DNA of 64,000 nt. Origin: Hydrotalea sandarakina. GTDB lineage: Bacteria > Bacteroidota > Bacteroidia > Chitinophagales > Chitinophagaceae. The stretch covers positions 248,001 through 312,000 of the forward strand of contig NZ_QKZV01000002.1 in the NCBI RefSeq assembly GCF_003254115.1. Direction: 5' to 3'. Below the pieces are notes generated by a model that was not told the origin of the DNA, made no database searches, and saw only the letters and a list, made by a program, of their open reading frames with translations. Both the position numbers and the translations under genes were made by a program. This document shows, one piece after another, positions 43,450 through 52,960 of the stretch (the first letter of the stretch is position 1; each line of letters begins with the position of its first letter).

Positions 43450-44778
43450 ATGCGTTTTATTGGTTTACTTATTTTAAGTATTAACTGTTGCTTTGCCCAA
43501 CAAAATAGTTTACGTTTTTCTTTAAATGAATCAGGAAGTCAATATTTTCAATTTACATTCTTAAATCAGGTTTGGTTAAGGTATAATCAAAACAATCCGG
43601 GTACAACAGTAGAAGGCGATTTGCAAAAAAATACGTTTGATATTGGTTTACGCCGTACAAGAATACAAATGTTTGGTAAAATAACGGATAGGGCTTTTCT
43701 GTATTTTCAATTTGGGCAAAACAATTTTAATGCACAATACAATAGCAACAATGGTAATAGAAAAGTAGCTGCTTTTTTTCATGATGCCTTGTGTGAATAT
43801 AGTCTTACATCAGGTAACGAGTTAAAATTAGGCGCCGGACTTACAATTGCTGCCGGGCTTTCCAGATTCACGCAACCATCTATCAGCAGTATTTTAACCA
43901 TGGATGTTCCAGTTTTTTTACAAACAACTGTTGATCAAACAGATATCTTTAGTCGTAAGTTAAGCTTTTATGCCCGTGGCCAATTGGGTAAATTTGATTA
44001 CAGATTTATTCTAAGCGATCCTTTCCCTATTACATCGGCCGGCACAAATTTATTTACCATTAACAGTGATGCAACATTTGCACAAAAGCGCCATAATTTA
44101 CAGCAGCAGGCATACATTATATATCAATTTTTTGAGCAGGAACCTCATACTACTCCTTATATGGCTGGTACCTATTTGGGCAAAAAGAAAATATGGAATA
44201 TTGCTATGGGTGGTATTTATCAGGCTAATGCATCCTGGCATTTACAAAATAATGACACCCTTTATCAACCAATGCAGCATTTTGCGATTGAAAGTTTTTT
44301 AGACATGTCACTGAATAGTAAAAAAGGTTCAGCCATATCTGCCTATTTAGGTTATATCAATACCAATTATGGAAAAAATTATTTGCGATACAATGGCATC
44401 ATGAATCCCGCTAATGGCACTGTTTTAAATGCCAATAATAGTTTGTTGAACAATGGGCCTGTTTACGGAAATGCATTGCCGATGTTTGGAACAGGACATA
44501 TTGTTTATGCACAGTTGGGGTATTTAATTGGTAATAAAAATGAAAAAGTAAAAGGAAAGTTTTTGCCGTATGCATCTGCAACATTAGCTAAGTATGATAA
44601 ATTAAACGGATTGGCTACCCATACCTTTAATGTTGGCTTGAATTATTTAATGAATGGGCAACAATCAAAAATTACGCTTGATATACAAAATCGTCCCGTT
44701 TATGCTATTGAAAATAATGTGATTGTTCAAACAGAACGTTTGAATGCAGTTACTTTACAGTATCAGCTATTCTTATAA
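43450..44778 (+). CDS. OprO/OprP-like phosphate-selective porin
   Basis: 442 residues. Signal peptide 1-16 (FAQ cleavage). The mature protein shows alternating amphipathic strands of an outer-membrane barrel: FQFTFLNQVWLRYNQNN, DIGLRRTRIQMFGKITDRAF, LYFQFGQNNF, then long extracellular loops, closing with a C-terminal strand ending in Phe-Leu. The start region with RRTRIQM is typical of the porin O/P family, which can take up phosphate or polyphosphate; anion specificity here is not proven. It converges with the DUF983 gene, 9 bases apart. Confidence 0.85.
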   Translation: MRFIGLLILSINCCFAQQNSLRFSLNESGSQYFQFTFLNQVWLRYNQNNPGTTVEGDLQKNTFDIGLRRTRIQMFGKITDRAFLYFQFGQNNFNAQYNSNNGNRKVAAFFHDALCEYSLTSGNELKLGAGLTIAAGLSRFTQPSISSILTMDVPVFLQTTVDQTDIFSRKLSFYARGQLGKFDYRFILSDPFPITSAGTNLFTINSDATFAQKRHNLQQQAYIIYQFFEQEPHTTPYMAGTYLGKKKIWNIAMGGIYQANASWHLQNNDTLYQPMQHFAIESFLDMSLNSKKGSAISAYLGYINTNYGKNYLRYNGIMNPANGTVLNANNSLLNNGPVYGNALPMFGTGHIVYAQLGYLIGNKNEKVKGKFLPYASATLAKYDKLNGLATHTFNVGLNYLMNGQQSKITLDIQNRPVYAIENNVIVQTERLNAVTLQYQLFL

Positions 44779-44787
44779 ATGGGTAAC

Positions 44788-45222
44788 TTAATATAGTTTT
44801 TCTTTTGCCGGATGCTTCTCCCATTCCGGATCATATTTTACAAACCAGCTAAGCCAAATAGAACGTGATAAACGCATGATTAAAGGTTGTATTAGTATAA
44901 TTAAGATAATGGACGTACCCATCCAATAAAAAATGCGCATATCATCAATGGCAAAAGACATGCCTATAAGAACCCACCAAGCAACAAATGTAGTAACGAA
45001 GAAAGCTACAGATAATGCATAACTTACATAACCTGTTCCGTAATAAAAACCTTCTTCAACCTCAGTTGGTTGTCCGCAAACAGGGCATTTTTCATGCATT
45101 TCAATATTATGCTTTAAGTCGTAGGCATTTTGCGTAACATATATATTTCCTTGTCTGCATCTTGGGCATTTATTGGTTAAAGTTGCAATTAAATAACCCG
45201 GATTTTTTCTTGTTTTACGCAT
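44788..45222 (-). CDS. DUF983 membrane protein with N-terminal zinc ribbon
   Basis: 144 residues. Two Cys pairs, CPRC (19-22) and CPVC (46-49), form a zinc-ribbon, followed by FYYGTGYVSYALSVA and two transmembrane helices (about 65-90 and 95-118). This is the DUF983 layout; function unknown in the phylum. It is downstream of the rhodanese gene on the same strand, with 22 bases between. Confidence 0.85.
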   Translation of the reverse strand: MRKTRKNPGYLIATLTNKCPRCRQGNIYVTQNAYDLKHNIEMHEKCPVCGQPTEVEEGFYYGTGYVSYALSVAFFVTTFVAWWVLIGMSFAIDDMRIFYWMGTSIILIILIQPLIMRLSRSIWLSWFVKYDPEWEKHPAKEKLY

Positions 45223-45244
45223 ATACCTTTAACTTTTAGTTCAT

Positions 45245-45583
45245 TTAATTCAATACAATTTCACTTATTTGTTTCCAACAACCTCCATTATAGGCTTCAA
45301 TGCCTTCATTTCTAAGCATATTTACTGCAATGCTGCTACTGGCCCCTGTTTCACATACCAATATATATACTCTGTTAATTTGTTTTAATGCAGGAATTGC
45401 CAATTTTAATTTTTCAAGAGGTATATTGGTAGTTCCCTTAATATGTTCTTGATGATAGGCATCATTTGGCCTTATGTCAATAATAATTGCACCATTTCTA
45501 AAAAAATCTTTTAAATAATGTTGCACCGGTTGCTGCCCTGAAATAAATCGCTTACTCACAAAATCTCTTTCTGCAAAATTCAT
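45245..45583 (-). CDS. rhodanese-like domain protein
   Basis: 112 residues, single rhodanese domain. The active-site loop is VCETGASSS with the catalytic Cys77, preceded by IIIDIRPNDAYHQEHIKGTTNIP. The loop length of six suits sulfurtransferase activity on thiosulfate or persulfide. It follows the Crp/Fnr gene (35 bases); such pairs in Bacteroidota often respond to sulfur compounds, which here is inference. Start at ATG 45583 (MNFAERDF) rather than GTG 45610. Confidence 0.87.
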   Translation of the reverse strand: MNFAERDFVSKRFISGQQPVQHYLKDFFRNGAIIIDIRPNDAYHQEHIKGTTNIPLEKLKLAIPALKQINRVYILVCETGASSSIAVNMLRNEGIEAYNGGCWKQISEIVLN

Positions 45584-45618
45584 ATAAAGGGTATTAACAA
45601 AATGTGACAATTGTTACG

Positions 45619-46266
45619 CTAATCTATAATTTCTTTATAAAAATTTTCTTTCAATTCAATAGTGTTTCGGGAAAGTGCTAACAGCTTTTTTTGTTCTAAT
45701 TTTTTTAATAATCTTGAAATTACCTCTCTGGATGAATTTAATTCATCGGCAATTTGTTGGTGTGAAAGGTTAATAAAATTGGTTTTGTGCGCTTTGGCAT
45801 AGCGTTTTAAATAAAAAATTAAACGCTCATCCATATTTCTAAATGCCACATGGTCAATTAAAATTAATAGTTCTTCAAAACGATTGCGGTAGGTTTCTAA
45901 TACATAATAATACCAGCTTTTGTATTTGCTCATCCATTGGTCCATAAGTTGAATAGGTACCATCATTATGATGCTTTCTTCAACAGATTTTACCATTACT
46001 TTACTGGCTTCCATCTTAGAAGCACAAACCAATGAAATAGCGCAAGCTTCACCGGGTTGCAAATAGTACATTAAGAACTCAGCACCTTCATCATTTTCCC
46101 TAAAAATTTTTAAAGTTCCTTCAATAACCAATAAGGCACTTTTAATATATTGACCGGTGCGTATTAATACTTCATCGGCAGGAATTGTTTTTACAATAGC
46201 GTTCGCTTCAATTTCTTCTAATAAAGCGGGCTCTAATTGCGGAAACATTTTATATAATGGCTGCAT
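45619..46266 (-). CDS. Crp/Fnr-family transcriptional regulator
   Basis: 215 residues: N-terminal cyclic-nucleotide-binding-type barrel (residues 15-130, LIRTGQYIKSALLVIEGTLKI, EFLMYYLQPGEACAISLVCAS), a dimerisation helix, and a C-terminal winged helix-turn-helix (NLSHQQIADELNSSREVISRLLKKLEQ). The cAMP phosphate-binding Arg is not evident, and two Cys lie in the effector region (ACAISLVC), so a redox or sulfur signal is possible. First in the operon with rhodanese and DUF983, 13 bases after murF. Confidence 0.88.
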   Translation of the reverse strand: MQPLYKMFPQLEPALLEEIEANAIVKTIPADEVLIRTGQYIKSALLVIEGTLKIFRENDEGAEFLMYYLQPGEACAISLVCASKMEASKVMVKSVEESIIMMVPIQLMDQWMSKYKSWYYYVLETYRNRFEELLILIDHVAFRNMDERLIFYLKRYAKAHKTNFINLSHQQIADELNSSREVISRLLKKLEQKKLLALSRNTIELKENFYKEIID

Positions 46267-46279
46267 AATTTGAACGAGA

Positions 46280-47566
46280 TTATTTATTGAGTATTTTTTC
46301 CATTTGCATGCTTCTGGACCCTTTTATTAATACATATGTATTATTTAAATGTTGATTTTTGAACCAGTCAGCTGCCGCTATTGAATCTTCTAAATATAAG
46401 TAGGGATGATTCACGTGCTTAAAATCACCACCTACCAATATAACCGCCTGCCAGTTAAATTGTTGAAGCAGGTTTACAATTTGTTGATGTTCATAAACAC
46501 TATCTGCACCTAATTCCATCATTCCTCCAATCATTACTATTTTATGTTGGCTTGGAATTTTGGCAAAATTTTCAATTGCTGCTTTCATGCTTGTAGGATT
46601 GGCATTATAAGCATCTAAAATAATATGATTGTTGTTATATTCAATTAATTGTGAACGACTATTGTTGGGTTGATAGGCTTCTATGGCTGTTTTTATTTTT
46701 TCTTCCGGTACGTTAAAGTATTTTCCTACCGCTACAGCACAAAGTACATTGGGGAGATTGTATTCGCCTACTAAATGTGTATGAATGGTTTTTATTTCAT
46801 TAGTTCCCTTCGTTATTTGTACCGCTAGCATTTCGTTAGTTCCGGCAATGTTGCCAATAATATCAGCATTTTGGGTTCCATAAGTAATTCGTTCGGTAAT
46901 ATTATTACTCATGTTCCATAAATAATCATAATCAGCATTCATGAATATGGTGCCTTTATTATCTCTTATAAAATCATATAGCTCGCCTTTGCCTTTTCTT
47001 ACGCCTTCAATTCCGCCAAAGCCTTCCAAATGTGCTTTCCCACAATTGGTAATTATGCCGTGCGTAGGTAAAGTGTAGGTACAATAGCCGGCAATTTCTT
47101 TTTGGTGATTGGCCCCCATTTCAATTACGGCAATTTGTGCATCTTTTTTTATGCGCAAAATGGTAAGGGGAATGCCAATGTGATTGTTTAAATTACCCTG
47201 AGTGGTATAACAAATGTAGTGACTGCTTAATACTGCGTTAATTAATTCCTTGGTGGTAGTTTTACCATTGCTGCCTGTAATGGCTAAAAATGGAATACTA
47301 AATTGTTTGCGATGGTGCAAAGCCAGTTGTTGTAAGGTTTGTAAAACATTTTCAACCATCAATATTTTTTCATTGGGTTGGTTTGGTGCTTCATCAACCA
47401 CAGCATAAGCTGCACCTTTATTTAATGCATCTTGCGCAAAGGCATTACCGTTAAAGTTTGGTCCTTTTAAAGCAAAAAATATGTCATTGGGCTGTATGTT
47501 ACGGGTATCAGTTTGAACTTGTTGGTGTTGAAGGTAAAGCTCATATAATTGTGGTATACTAATCAT
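46280..47566 (-). CDS. murF: UDP-N-acetylmuramoyl-tripeptide--D-alanyl-D-alanine ligase
   Basis: 428 residues, Mur ligase adding D-Ala-D-Ala to the peptidoglycan precursor. The N-terminal substrate domain has TDTRNIQPNDIFFALKGPNFNG; the central domain has the ATP loop AITGSNGKTTTKELINAVLS; GNLNNHIGIPLTIL and the later DAYNANPTSMKAAIE with the catalytic residues are also present. It lies behind gldJ on the same strand (129-base gap), a gene order known from Flavobacterium johnsoniae. The other mur genes are not in this window. Confidence 0.94.
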   Translation of the reverse strand: MISIPQLYELYLQHQQVQTDTRNIQPNDIFFALKGPNFNGNAFAQDALNKGAAYAVVDEAPNQPNEKILMVENVLQTLQQLALHHRKQFSIPFLAITGSNGKTTTKELINAVLSSHYICYTTQGNLNNHIGIPLTILRIKKDAQIAVIEMGANHQKEIAGYCTYTLPTHGIITNCGKAHLEGFGGIEGVRKGKGELYDFIRDNKGTIFMNADYDYLWNMSNNITERITYGTQNADIIGNIAGTNEMLAVQITKGTNEIKTIHTHLVGEYNLPNVLCAVAVGKYFNVPEEKIKTAIEAYQPNNSRSQLIEYNNNHIILDAYNANPTSMKAAIENFAKIPSQHKIVMIGGMMELGADSVYEHQQIVNLLQQFNWQAVILVGGDFKHVNHPYLYLEDSIAAADWFKNQHLNNTYVLIKGSRSMQMEKILNK

Positions 47567-47620
47567 ATAGTTTCATTGAAATATATTGCAATTTAGTGCA
47601 GGCATCACTTATTTTAAATA

Positions 47621-47652
47621 AAAACGCCATCATGAATGGCAGATGGCGTTTT
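47621..47652 (-). terminator. terminator between gldJ and murF
   Basis: Stem aaaacgccatc (47621-47631) and gatggcgtttt (47642-47652), loop 10 bases. It follows the gldJ stop codon on the minus strand, so murF probably has some independent transcription. A and T runs at both ends allow either direction. Confidence 0.7.
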
Positions 47653-47695
47653 CTTTTGCCACAATAAAGTGGCATTGCTGTATTTACCTTTCCTT

Positions 47696-49261
47696 TTATC
47701 TTTTAGCTCTTCTTGCAGGGAAAAAGTTACCTGTTTGTGCTTTTCTTGAAGTTCCTTCAGCCGCACCATAATGCGTCATAGCACAACGGAAACCAATGGT
47801 ACTGCTGCTTTGGTCTTCTTCAAGGAAACGACGTGTGCCGGGTGAAAGCCAGTAAGGTCTGTCATTCCAGCTGCCACCTTTTACTACACGTGATTTATCG
47901 GAAATTAATGTGGTAATGCCATATCCGTAACTAACACCACTTAATGAATCACCATCTAAGTAGTTTTTAGCATATGCTCTTTGGTAATTTCTTCTTTCTC
48001 TTAAAGCAGAATCAGATTCCGGAACCATAATAATACGTCCCAAGCTATCGCGTAAATTACCGGTACCGCGGCTCATATCTACTTTTTTGAATACGTTACC
48101 TCTGAATGGGTTGAAATCATCTTCATCTAAACTGGTTAATGGGCGATATACGTCGGCTACCCATTCGCTTACGTTACCACTCATGTTATAAATTCCAAAA
48201 CCATTAGGGGCAAATGAGGTTACCTCAGCAGGAATAGCAGCATTGTCGTTTAAACCTCCGGCAACGCCCATATTATCGCCTGCACCTCTTTTAAAGTTAG
48301 CTAAGAAAGCGCCTTGGTAAGCACCGGCTTTGGTTGAACGAAGGTTATCGAAGCCTGCATTTTTCCAGGCGTAAATTTGTTTATTAGCAATATTTTCTTC
48401 GCCTCTTGATTTTTTGCCTCTTTTTACTTGCGGGTTTTCAGCAATGTATCCATAGGCTGCATATTCCCATTCTGCTTCGGTAGGCAAACGATAGTCACCA
48501 TATAAAATACCATCATCAAATTTTACAGTAGTTCTTGGGCGGCCTTGCGCATCTTTTAATGGATTACTTTTTGAAGTAGCCAGTTTTCCGGGTTGTACTT
48601 GGTATTCACCCATTAAGTAAGCCTTGGTATTAAAGTTTTCCTGACCACCACCATTCATCTCGGTTTTAATGTTGTTTTTGTTGATGTATCCTTTCTTTAT
48701 TAACTCCAATTCATTAACGCGGTCGGTACGCCAAACACAAAAGTCGTTGGCTTGCTTCCAGTTTACACCAACTACCGGATAGTAATTGTAGGCAGGGTGG
48801 CGGAAGTAGTATTCAACGTAGGGCTCATTATAGGCCAATTCACTTCTCCATACCAAAGTATCGGGCTTGGCAGCTTCAATTACTTCAGGGTATGCAGTAG
48901 TATCGCTGAATACATTTTCTACCCAATACAAATATTCCCGATAGTGCACATTGGCAATTTCGGTTTTGTCAATAAAAAATGAGTTAACGGTAACACGGCG
49001 GGGAATGTTATTCCAATCACCCATTACATCCTCCTGAGTGGCACCCATTGTAAAAGTACCGCCTTGAACAAATACTAAACCCGGGGCTGTATTAATGTCT
49101 TTGGGTTTGGCTACATAAAAATTACCCTGTGTTTTATCATTATAATTCCAACCCGTTACTGACGATTTTTCGGGTTTCTTCTTAAATACATTACAAGAAG
49201 TAGCAGCGCCAATCAGCGACAATAACAGCACACAGTTTCTTGCAGTTGTAAGCAATTGCAT
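47696..49261 (-). CDS. gldJ: gliding motility / T9SS lipoprotein GldJ
   Basis: 521 residues. Lipobox ATSC (Cys23). The mature protein is a formylglycine-generating-enzyme-like (SUMF1) fold: GLVFVQGGTFTMGATQEDVM, DWNNIPRRVTV, YPVVGVNWKQANDFCVWRTD, RLPTEAEWEYAAYG, and IGFRCAMTHYG at the end. The long insert and the N-terminus match GldJ rather than the paralogue GldK. GldJ joins GldK and GldN in the periplasmic/outer-membrane ring of the type IX secretion machine. Start set at ATG 49261 (MQLLTTARNC); 27 upstream codons would disturb the signal. Divergent from porU. Confidence 0.9.
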   Translation of the reverse strand: MQLLTTARNCVLLLSLIGAATSCNVFKKKPEKSSVTGWNYNDKTQGNFYVAKPKDINTAPGLVFVQGGTFTMGATQEDVMGDWNNIPRRVTVNSFFIDKTEIANVHYREYLYWVENVFSDTTAYPEVIEAAKPDTLVWRSELAYNEPYVEYYFRHPAYNYYPVVGVNWKQANDFCVWRTDRVNELELIKKGYINKNNIKTEMNGGGQENFNTKAYLMGEYQVQPGKLATSKSNPLKDAQGRPRTTVKFDDGILYGDYRLPTEAEWEYAAYGYIAENPQVKRGKKSRGEENIANKQIYAWKNAGFDNLRSTKAGAYQGAFLANFKRGAGDNMGVAGGLNDNAAIPAEVTSFAPNGFGIYNMSGNVSEWVADVYRPLTSLDEDDFNPFRGNVFKKVDMSRGTGNLRDSLGRIIMVPESDSALRERRNYQRAYAKNYLDGDSLSGVSYGYGITTLISDKSRVVKGGSWNDRPYWLSPGTRRFLEEDQSSSTIGFRCAMTHYGAAEGTSRKAQTGNFFPARRAKR

Positions 49262-49422
49262 GTTTCGAAATTTAAAGTTTTTAATCAGTAAAAATAGAGG
49301 GTAAATTTTGCGCTTTGCGAATATAGGCGATTTTTTGAACATGAAATATATAAAACCTGCATACTTACATCTAAAACCCTAATTTTAACCTTTAAAACAG
49401 GGTATTGCCGTTGTAATTGCGT

Positions 49423-52400
49423 ATGCTAAATAAAACGATAAATTGTTTCCAACCAAAAACTATTGCCTTTTTTTTAAAATTTTCCCTACTTTTTTTTACG
49501 CTTTTTGCTGTAATAACGTTAAAAGCGCAAAGAAATTATGCTACGGCATCGGTTTTATCTACCGGCAATTGGTATAAAATTGGGGTGATAAAGGGGGGTG
49601 TTTATAAAATTGACGTTAATTTCTTAAAAAATTTGGGTGTAAACACGGCTAATTTGCCTTCTGCAAATATTCGTTTATATGGTAATGGCGGACAAATGAT
49701 TCCTGAAAATAATGCTACGCCCAGAATTGATGACCTTTTTGAAAATGCCATTTGGGTAAACGATGGTGGGGATGGGGTTTTTAATAACAATGATTACTTT
49801 TTATTTTATGCTGCCGGAACAAAGCAGTGGGTATTTGATACTACAAGCCAACAGTTTAATTATGTCAACAATTTGTATAGTGATACCGCTTATTATTTCT
49901 TAACCATTCAGCCTGCCGGCAAAAGGGTTTTGACCCAGCCTTCCGGGTTCAATCCAACAATACAAGTTAACAGTTACATGGAGCATGTGGCTTTTGAGCC
50001 CGATTCTGTAAACTTATTGAATAGCGGCAAACTGTGGTGGAGTAATCCTCTGAACCAATCGGCCGGATTAACTAGAACCTTTACAGTGAATACACCGGGT
50101 ATTTTAAATGGAGTGCCTATTACCGTTAATTATTACTTGGCAGGTAATAGTGTTGGCACCAACAGTAATTTTAGTTTGGCATTAAATGGTAATCTATTCG
50201 CCACACCGGCAGTTAATGCAGTATCGGGTTATTTTTTAGATGCTTATGCCAATACTGTACAACAACAAGGAACAGTTGTTTTAACAGGCTTAGATAGTGT
50301 TTTAAAGCTTTCACTTTCATTTAATCCGGGGGTATCGGGTGCTCAAGGTTGGTATCAAAAAATTGTTTTACAATTTAGGCGGCAATTAGCCATGTATGCC
50401 AATAATCCCTTTTTACAATTTGCCGATCCTGCCACAGTAGGTATGAATCAGGTGGTTCAATATCAATTAGTGAATGTTAATAATGCTACTCGTGTTTGGG
50501 ATGTTACTCAGCCTTTACAGCCCATTGAAATGCAGGTACAGGTAACTAACCGGCAGCTAAGTTTTATACAAAAAGCCGATTCATTAAGACAGTTTATTGC
50601 TTTTTCAGATGCTAATGCCCTTTTGCCCATTGCTTTGGGTCAAATACCGAATCAAAACTTGCATCAAATTTCTCCCACTGATTTTATCATTATCACCCAT
50701 CCTCAATTTTTAAATGCAGCCAACCAATTGGCCAGTTTTCATCAAAACTTTTATCAGCAGCGGGTTCAGGTGGTAACAACGGCACAAATTTTTCAAGAGT
50801 TTGGAAGTGGTATTGCTGATCCTTCTGCCATTCGCGATTTCTTAAAAATGTACTACGATAAATTTGGTTCCGACTCTGTTAATAGATTAAAGTATGTGTT
50901 GTTAATGGGTGCAGCTTCATTCGATTATAAAAATCGCATACAACCCAATACCAATTTTGTTCCTTCTTATGAAAGCAGCAATAGTACAGAACCTTTGAAT
51001 ACTTATGTTACCGATGATTTTTTTGCATTACTAGGTAATTCAGATGATATTAACCAAATTAACCTTTCACCTCCGTTGCAATTGGCAATTGGTCGTTTCC
51101 CTGTAAGAAGTATTACTGAAGCTGCCACCATGGTAAATAAAGTAATTCAATATCATAATCCTGCTACATTCGGAGCCTGGCGTAATCAAACTATTTTTGT
51201 TGCTGATGATAAAGATAATGACCTGCATTTGCAAGATGCAGAATCCATTGCTTCTACTGCTGCTCAAATGGATAGTACTTTAAATGCAACTAAAATTTAT
51301 TTAGATGCATACCCAATGGTAAGTACTGCAGCAGGTAGTCGTTACCCTCAGGTTAACACCGCCATTGTAAATCAGTTGTATAATGGGGCTTTATTTTTTA
51401 ACTATAACGGACATGGTGGCTATCAACAACTATCCAATTCAGCGGTATTTGGCCAAACCGAATTACAACAGCTTAACAATGCCGGTAAATTACCCTTGTT
51501 TATTACAGCAACCTGCGATTTTGCCCCATACGACGATCCTACAAAAAATTCTTTAGGTGGTGGTTTATTGTATAACAGTTTAAATGGCGCTATTGCATTA
51601 TTAACCACTACGCGAGTAGTTTTTGCTTACAGCAATCAAATTATTAACAATAACTATATGAAAGCTGCTTTGCAACGAAAGGCAAATGGGGCATACCCCA
51701 ACTTGGGCGATGCAGTGCTTACCGCTAAAAACCTTACTTACCAATCTAGTGGCGATGTGTTGAACAATAGAAAATTCACCCTGCTTGGCGATCCGGCCAT
51801 GCAATTGGCTTTTCCTGCATTACAAATACAGGTAACTACATTAAATGGTAAAGGATTAACGGGTGCTGATACTTTAAAGGCTTTAAATACCTATACATTG
51901 GGTGGAACTGTTACAAACAGTCAAGGGCAAGTACAAACTAATTTCAACGGAAACTTAATCGCTACTTTGTTCGACAAACCACAGCTCATCAAAACTTTAG
52001 GAAATGATCCTGCAAGCCCCGTAACTACATTTTCGCAACAAACCAATATTATTTATAAAGGTCAAGTATCGGTTAGTAATGGACAATTTCAGGTTAGTTT
52101 CGTGGTTCCAAAAGATATTAATTACAAAGTGGGAAATGGAAAACTTAGCTTATATGCATGGAACAATACTGTTGATGCTGCCGGTTACAGCACTAATTTT
52201 TTAATAGGAGGTGGTGATAGTTTATTGCCCCATGCTGTTAGTGCGCCAACCATTAAAGCTTATTTGAATGATACTTTATTTGTTAATGGAAGTGCAGTTG
52301 GTCCTAACCCCATTTTGCTGGTTCATTTATTTGATTCATTAGGAATTAACACCATTGGTGCAGGAATAGGCCACGACATTACGGCAGTGTTAGATGATAA

Positions 52401-52887
52401 TACCAATAATCCAATGGTATTGAATAGTTTTTATGAGGCTTTGCCAAATAGTTATCAAGCAGGATCCATCCGATTCCCATTAAATGGCATTAGTGCAGGA
52501 AAGCATACTTTAACCATTAAGGCTTGGAACGTGGCTAATATAGCAAGTACGGTAACTTTATCGTTTACAGTTAATCCTGCTCCATTAAGTATTTTATCGG
52601 TGTATAATTATCCTAATCCTTTTTCCAACCAAACTACTTTTAGGTTGGTACAAAACTTTCCTGATAATGAAATACAAGTGGGAATATACGTTTACAACAT
52701 GAACGGGAGTTTAGTGGCAAGGTTATTGCAAACAGTTTCCAATAATCAGGGTGGTGTTTTAGAATTAAATTGGGACGGGCGAGGGCTGAATAACAAAAAA
52801 ATCTTGAATGGTTTGTATTTTTATCATATTATTGCACTCTCCAATACAGGAAAAGCTGAGGCAACTGCCAAATTTATTATTCACTAA
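49423..52887 (+). CDS. porU: type IX secretion C-terminal signal peptidase PorU
   Basis: 1154 residues. Signal peptide about 1-36 (ITLKAQ). The gingipain-like C25 peptidase domain (about 420-800) has the catalytic pair His664 (NGHGGYQQL) and Cys698 (TATCDFAPYDDPT). An N-terminal beta-rich domain (40-400) precedes it, and the C-terminus carries a T9SS sorting-domain-like sandwich (VYNYPNPFSNQTTF, NGLYFYHII). PorU removes C-terminal signals of T9SS cargo at the cell surface and attaches them to lipid or sugar. Start at ATG 49423; TTG 49417 is six bases further up. Followed by porV after 73 bases. Confidence 0.93.
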   Translation: MLNKTINCFQPKTIAFFLKFSLLFFTLFAVITLKAQRNYATASVLSTGNWYKIGVIKGGVYKIDVNFLKNLGVNTANLPSANIRLYGNGGQMIPENNATPRIDDLFENAIWVNDGGDGVFNNNDYFLFYAAGTKQWVFDTTSQQFNYVNNLYSDTAYYFLTIQPAGKRVLTQPSGFNPTIQVNSYMEHVAFEPDSVNLLNSGKLWWSNPLNQSAGLTRTFTVNTPGILNGVPITVNYYLAGNSVGTNSNFSLALNGNLFATPAVNAVSGYFLDAYANTVQQQGTVVLTGLDSVLKLSLSFNPGVSGAQGWYQKIVLQFRRQLAMYANNPFLQFADPATVGMNQVVQYQLVNVNNATRVWDVTQPLQPIEMQVQVTNRQLSFIQKADSLRQFIAFSDANALLPIALGQIPNQNLHQISPTDFIIITHPQFLNAANQLASFHQNFYQQRVQVVTTAQIFQEFGSGIADPSAIRDFLKMYYDKFGSDSVNRLKYVLLMGAASFDYKNRIQPNTNFVPSYESSNSTEPLNTYVTDDFFALLGNSDDINQINLSPPLQLAIGRFPVRSITEAATMVNKVIQYHNPATFGAWRNQTIFVADDKDNDLHLQDAESIASTAAQMDSTLNATKIYLDAYPMVSTAAGSRYPQVNTAIVNQLYNGALFFNYNGHGGYQQLSNSAVFGQTELQQLNNAGKLPLFITATCDFAPYDDPTKNSLGGGLLYNSLNGAIALLTTTRVVFAYSNQIINNNYMKAALQRKANGAYPNLGDAVLTAKNLTYQSSGDVLNNRKFTLLGDPAMQLAFPALQIQVTTLNGKGLTGADTLKALNTYTLGGTVTNSQGQVQTNFNGNLIATLFDKPQLIKTLGNDPASPVTTFSQQTNIIYKGQVSVSNGQFQVSFVVPKDINYKVGNGKLSLYAWNNTVDAAGYSTNFLIGGGDSLLPHAVSAPTIKAYLNDTLFVNGSAVGPNPILLVHLFDSLGINTIGAGIGHDITAVLDDNTNNPMVLNSFYEALPNSYQAGSIRFPLNGISAGKHTLTIKAWNVANIASTVTLSFTVNPAPLSILSVYNYPNPFSNQTTFRLVQNFPDNEIQVGIYVYNMNGSLVARLLQTVSNNQGGVLELNWDGRGLNNKKILNGLYFYHIIALSNTGKAEATAKFIIH

Positions 52888-52960
52888 AATAGTTGAATGA
52901 AGTAATTCTACTCCGAAATTTTTTTTAACCCATTGGGTATTTTTTACAATTCAATCAAAT

